Of a stretch of DNA of 64,000 nt, positions 63,201-64,000 are shown piece by piece; the stretch's first letter is position 1; the number at the start of each line of letters is the position of its first letter. The notes under the pieces are model-generated. The model saw only the letters and a list, made by a program, of their open reading frames with translations, ran no database searches and was not told the origin of the DNA. Source of the DNA: Phalacrocorax aristotelis (lineage: Eukaryota; Chordata; Aves; Suliformes; Phalacrocoracidae); NCBI RefSeq assembly GCF_949628215.1, contig NC_134278.1, positions 34,118,115 through 34,182,114 on the forward strand, given 5' to 3'. The position numbers and the translations under genes are program-made.

Positions 63201-64000
63201 ATGGCTCAGTAATAAATTTGTCTTTCAGCCTCATCTTTAAACATGAGGCATACTGTAGTGGATACGTGATGTTGGCGGATTGTGCTGTTCCAAGTATGGA
63301 TCTGTTGATTAATTTCAAACTGAGGGCTGCCTTGCCTACCTCTAGAGGGTGTGCAGGTGACGGCAACAAATCAGTAGACATACAGTTTGTACTGTTTTCT
63401 GGCAGGAGGATGAAACGGGTATCCCGCAGTCCAGCCCTGGGAATTGCTGGTTATGTGTTCTAAAAAATCGTTAACTTTTTTAGTTTTATTAAAAACAATA
63501 ATTAATGCAGAATAGTGAAAAATTGTTAGAATACCTTGTGGAAACAATGGCACACCCAGCCACAGCTCTGCAGGATGTCATTCACTAATCCGCAAACTTC
63601 TTTCATGTAACAAATGCAAGAGATGCAAGTTCATGATTAAAAAATAACAAGTATTTGTATCAATTTTGTTCTTGGGTGTTCTAGTCACCTATCTAGCTGT
63701 CTGTCGGTGTCTTTGACACTCTGAAAACAGTGAAAAATCTTCACAGAAGAAATCTGTATTTTCTCTTGGAATAATATGGAAAGGCAACACAATGGCATTG
63801 GTCAGCATCATAGGTGAGAGAGTCAATTCTCCCCCTACCTTTTTTGAAATTTACCACAGGCAGCAGTGTCACTGTCTTTTATTCAGGATGGTAACCCAGG
63901 CATTATTGTTGAGATGGACCTTCATCGTTCTAATATGATCTCTGTCTACCTAATATCTCAAAAGTATGTCCTGTCTATTGCCACAGCTCAAACTATCACT
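57236..64000. other. Intron 1 interior to window end
   Basis: AT-rich intronic DNA with no recognised exon, RNA gene or large repeat. One item stands out: a 176-codon open frame on the minus strand at 61769-62299, discussed under findings. Other frames (60-108 codons) are ordinary chance ORFs. Confidence 0.5.
61769..62299 (-). other. Unrecognised 176-codon ORF, antisense in KCNQ5 intron 1
   Basis: An ATG-started frame on the minus strand, in DNA that is not unusually GC-rich. The middle part (about residues 25-125) reads like a soluble, helical, polar protein ('TQLHPFLSNDLQEQLRSDQS', 'TRAITKISHSLEEILSS'). The last 40 residues look like random AT-rich translation. The frame also stays open about 16 codons upstream of the ATG. 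I do not recognise a family. It could be a retrocopy fragment, an exon of an unknown antisense gene, or chance. No splice sites or polyadenylation signal were assigned. Confidence 0.3.

Larger units (their letters stand above)
51796..64000 (+). other. KCNQ5: KCNQ5 intron 1 (5' part, incomplete)
   Basis: The intron begins with the GTGAGT donor. No acceptor followed by the next KCNQ5 exon (which would encode the rest of S1) is seen before the window ends, in keeping with the very long first intron of this gene in other vertebrates. The first 1 kb is still CpG island. The rest is AT-rich with one old CR1 copy. No recognised nested gene or known microRNA was found. Confidence 0.9.

Noticed and set aside
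1..64000. CRISPR arrays, operons, bacterial or phage-like systems, tRNA or rRNA genes
   Set aside because: No regularly spaced repeats, no tRNA cloverleaf and no rRNA segments were recognised. The sequence is vertebrate nuclear DNA with a spliced channel gene and CR1 repeats.

Overview
This is vertebrate nuclear DNA, almost certainly from a bird. The main reason is the dominant repeat. At least eleven segments are CR1 LINE copies, several with the avian 3' end (the minus-strand signature 'TCATAGAATCATAG...GGTTGGAAGGGACC', or the 8-base ATTCTGTG terminal repeat). The window is otherwise AT-rich, gene-poor and free of SINEs I can recognise. There are no bacterial-style genes. Nearly all open frames are chance ORFs, CR1 remnants or GC-rich shadows.

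The only host protein-coding sequence I recognise is coding exon 1 of KCNQ5 (voltage-gated potassium channel Kv7.5), on the + strand at 51440-51795. It ends in a perfect GTGAGT splice donor and sits in a CpG island at about 50.0-52.8 kb. The rest of the gene lies beyond the right edge, so 51796-64000 is the start of a long first intron. Everything left of about 50 kb is upstream intergenic DNA. In mammals the upstream neighbour is RIMS1, but nothing of it is seen here.

Layout. 0-10.5 kb: AT-rich intergenic DNA with an internally deleted CR1 (505-1729) and a CR1 3' fragment (9147-9385). 10.5-16.8 kb: a dense graveyard of transposons. It holds a + strand CR1 with ORF1 and reverse-transcriptase remains, an old diverged CR1, a decayed Ty3/gypsy-type LTR-retrotransposon (zinc knuckle, reverse transcriptase and RNase H, minus strand), and another CR1 3' end. 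16.8-37.5 kb: mostly plain intergenic DNA with three short CR1 tails. 37.5-37.8 kb: an isolated GC/CpG-rich islet. 38.1-41.0 kb: an unusually complete but internally deleted CR1 on the minus strand. 41-50 kb: intergenic DNA with one CR1 tail, an AT-rich hairpin and a 19-G tract. 50.0-52.8 kb: KCNQ5 promoter, leader and exon 1, carrying a 64-bp TTTA microsatellite and a GTCC microsatellite. 52.8-64 kb: intron 1 with one old CR1 copy and an unexplained 176-codon antisense ORF.

I did not find a new multi-gene system. The observations most worth checking are the Ty3/gypsy fossil (such elements are scarce in birds), the overlapping upstream ATG five bases before the KCNQ5 start, the AT microsatellite inside the promoter CpG island, and the isolated CpG islet 13.6 kb upstream. 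All protein-family matches are by eye from memory of the families, with no database search.
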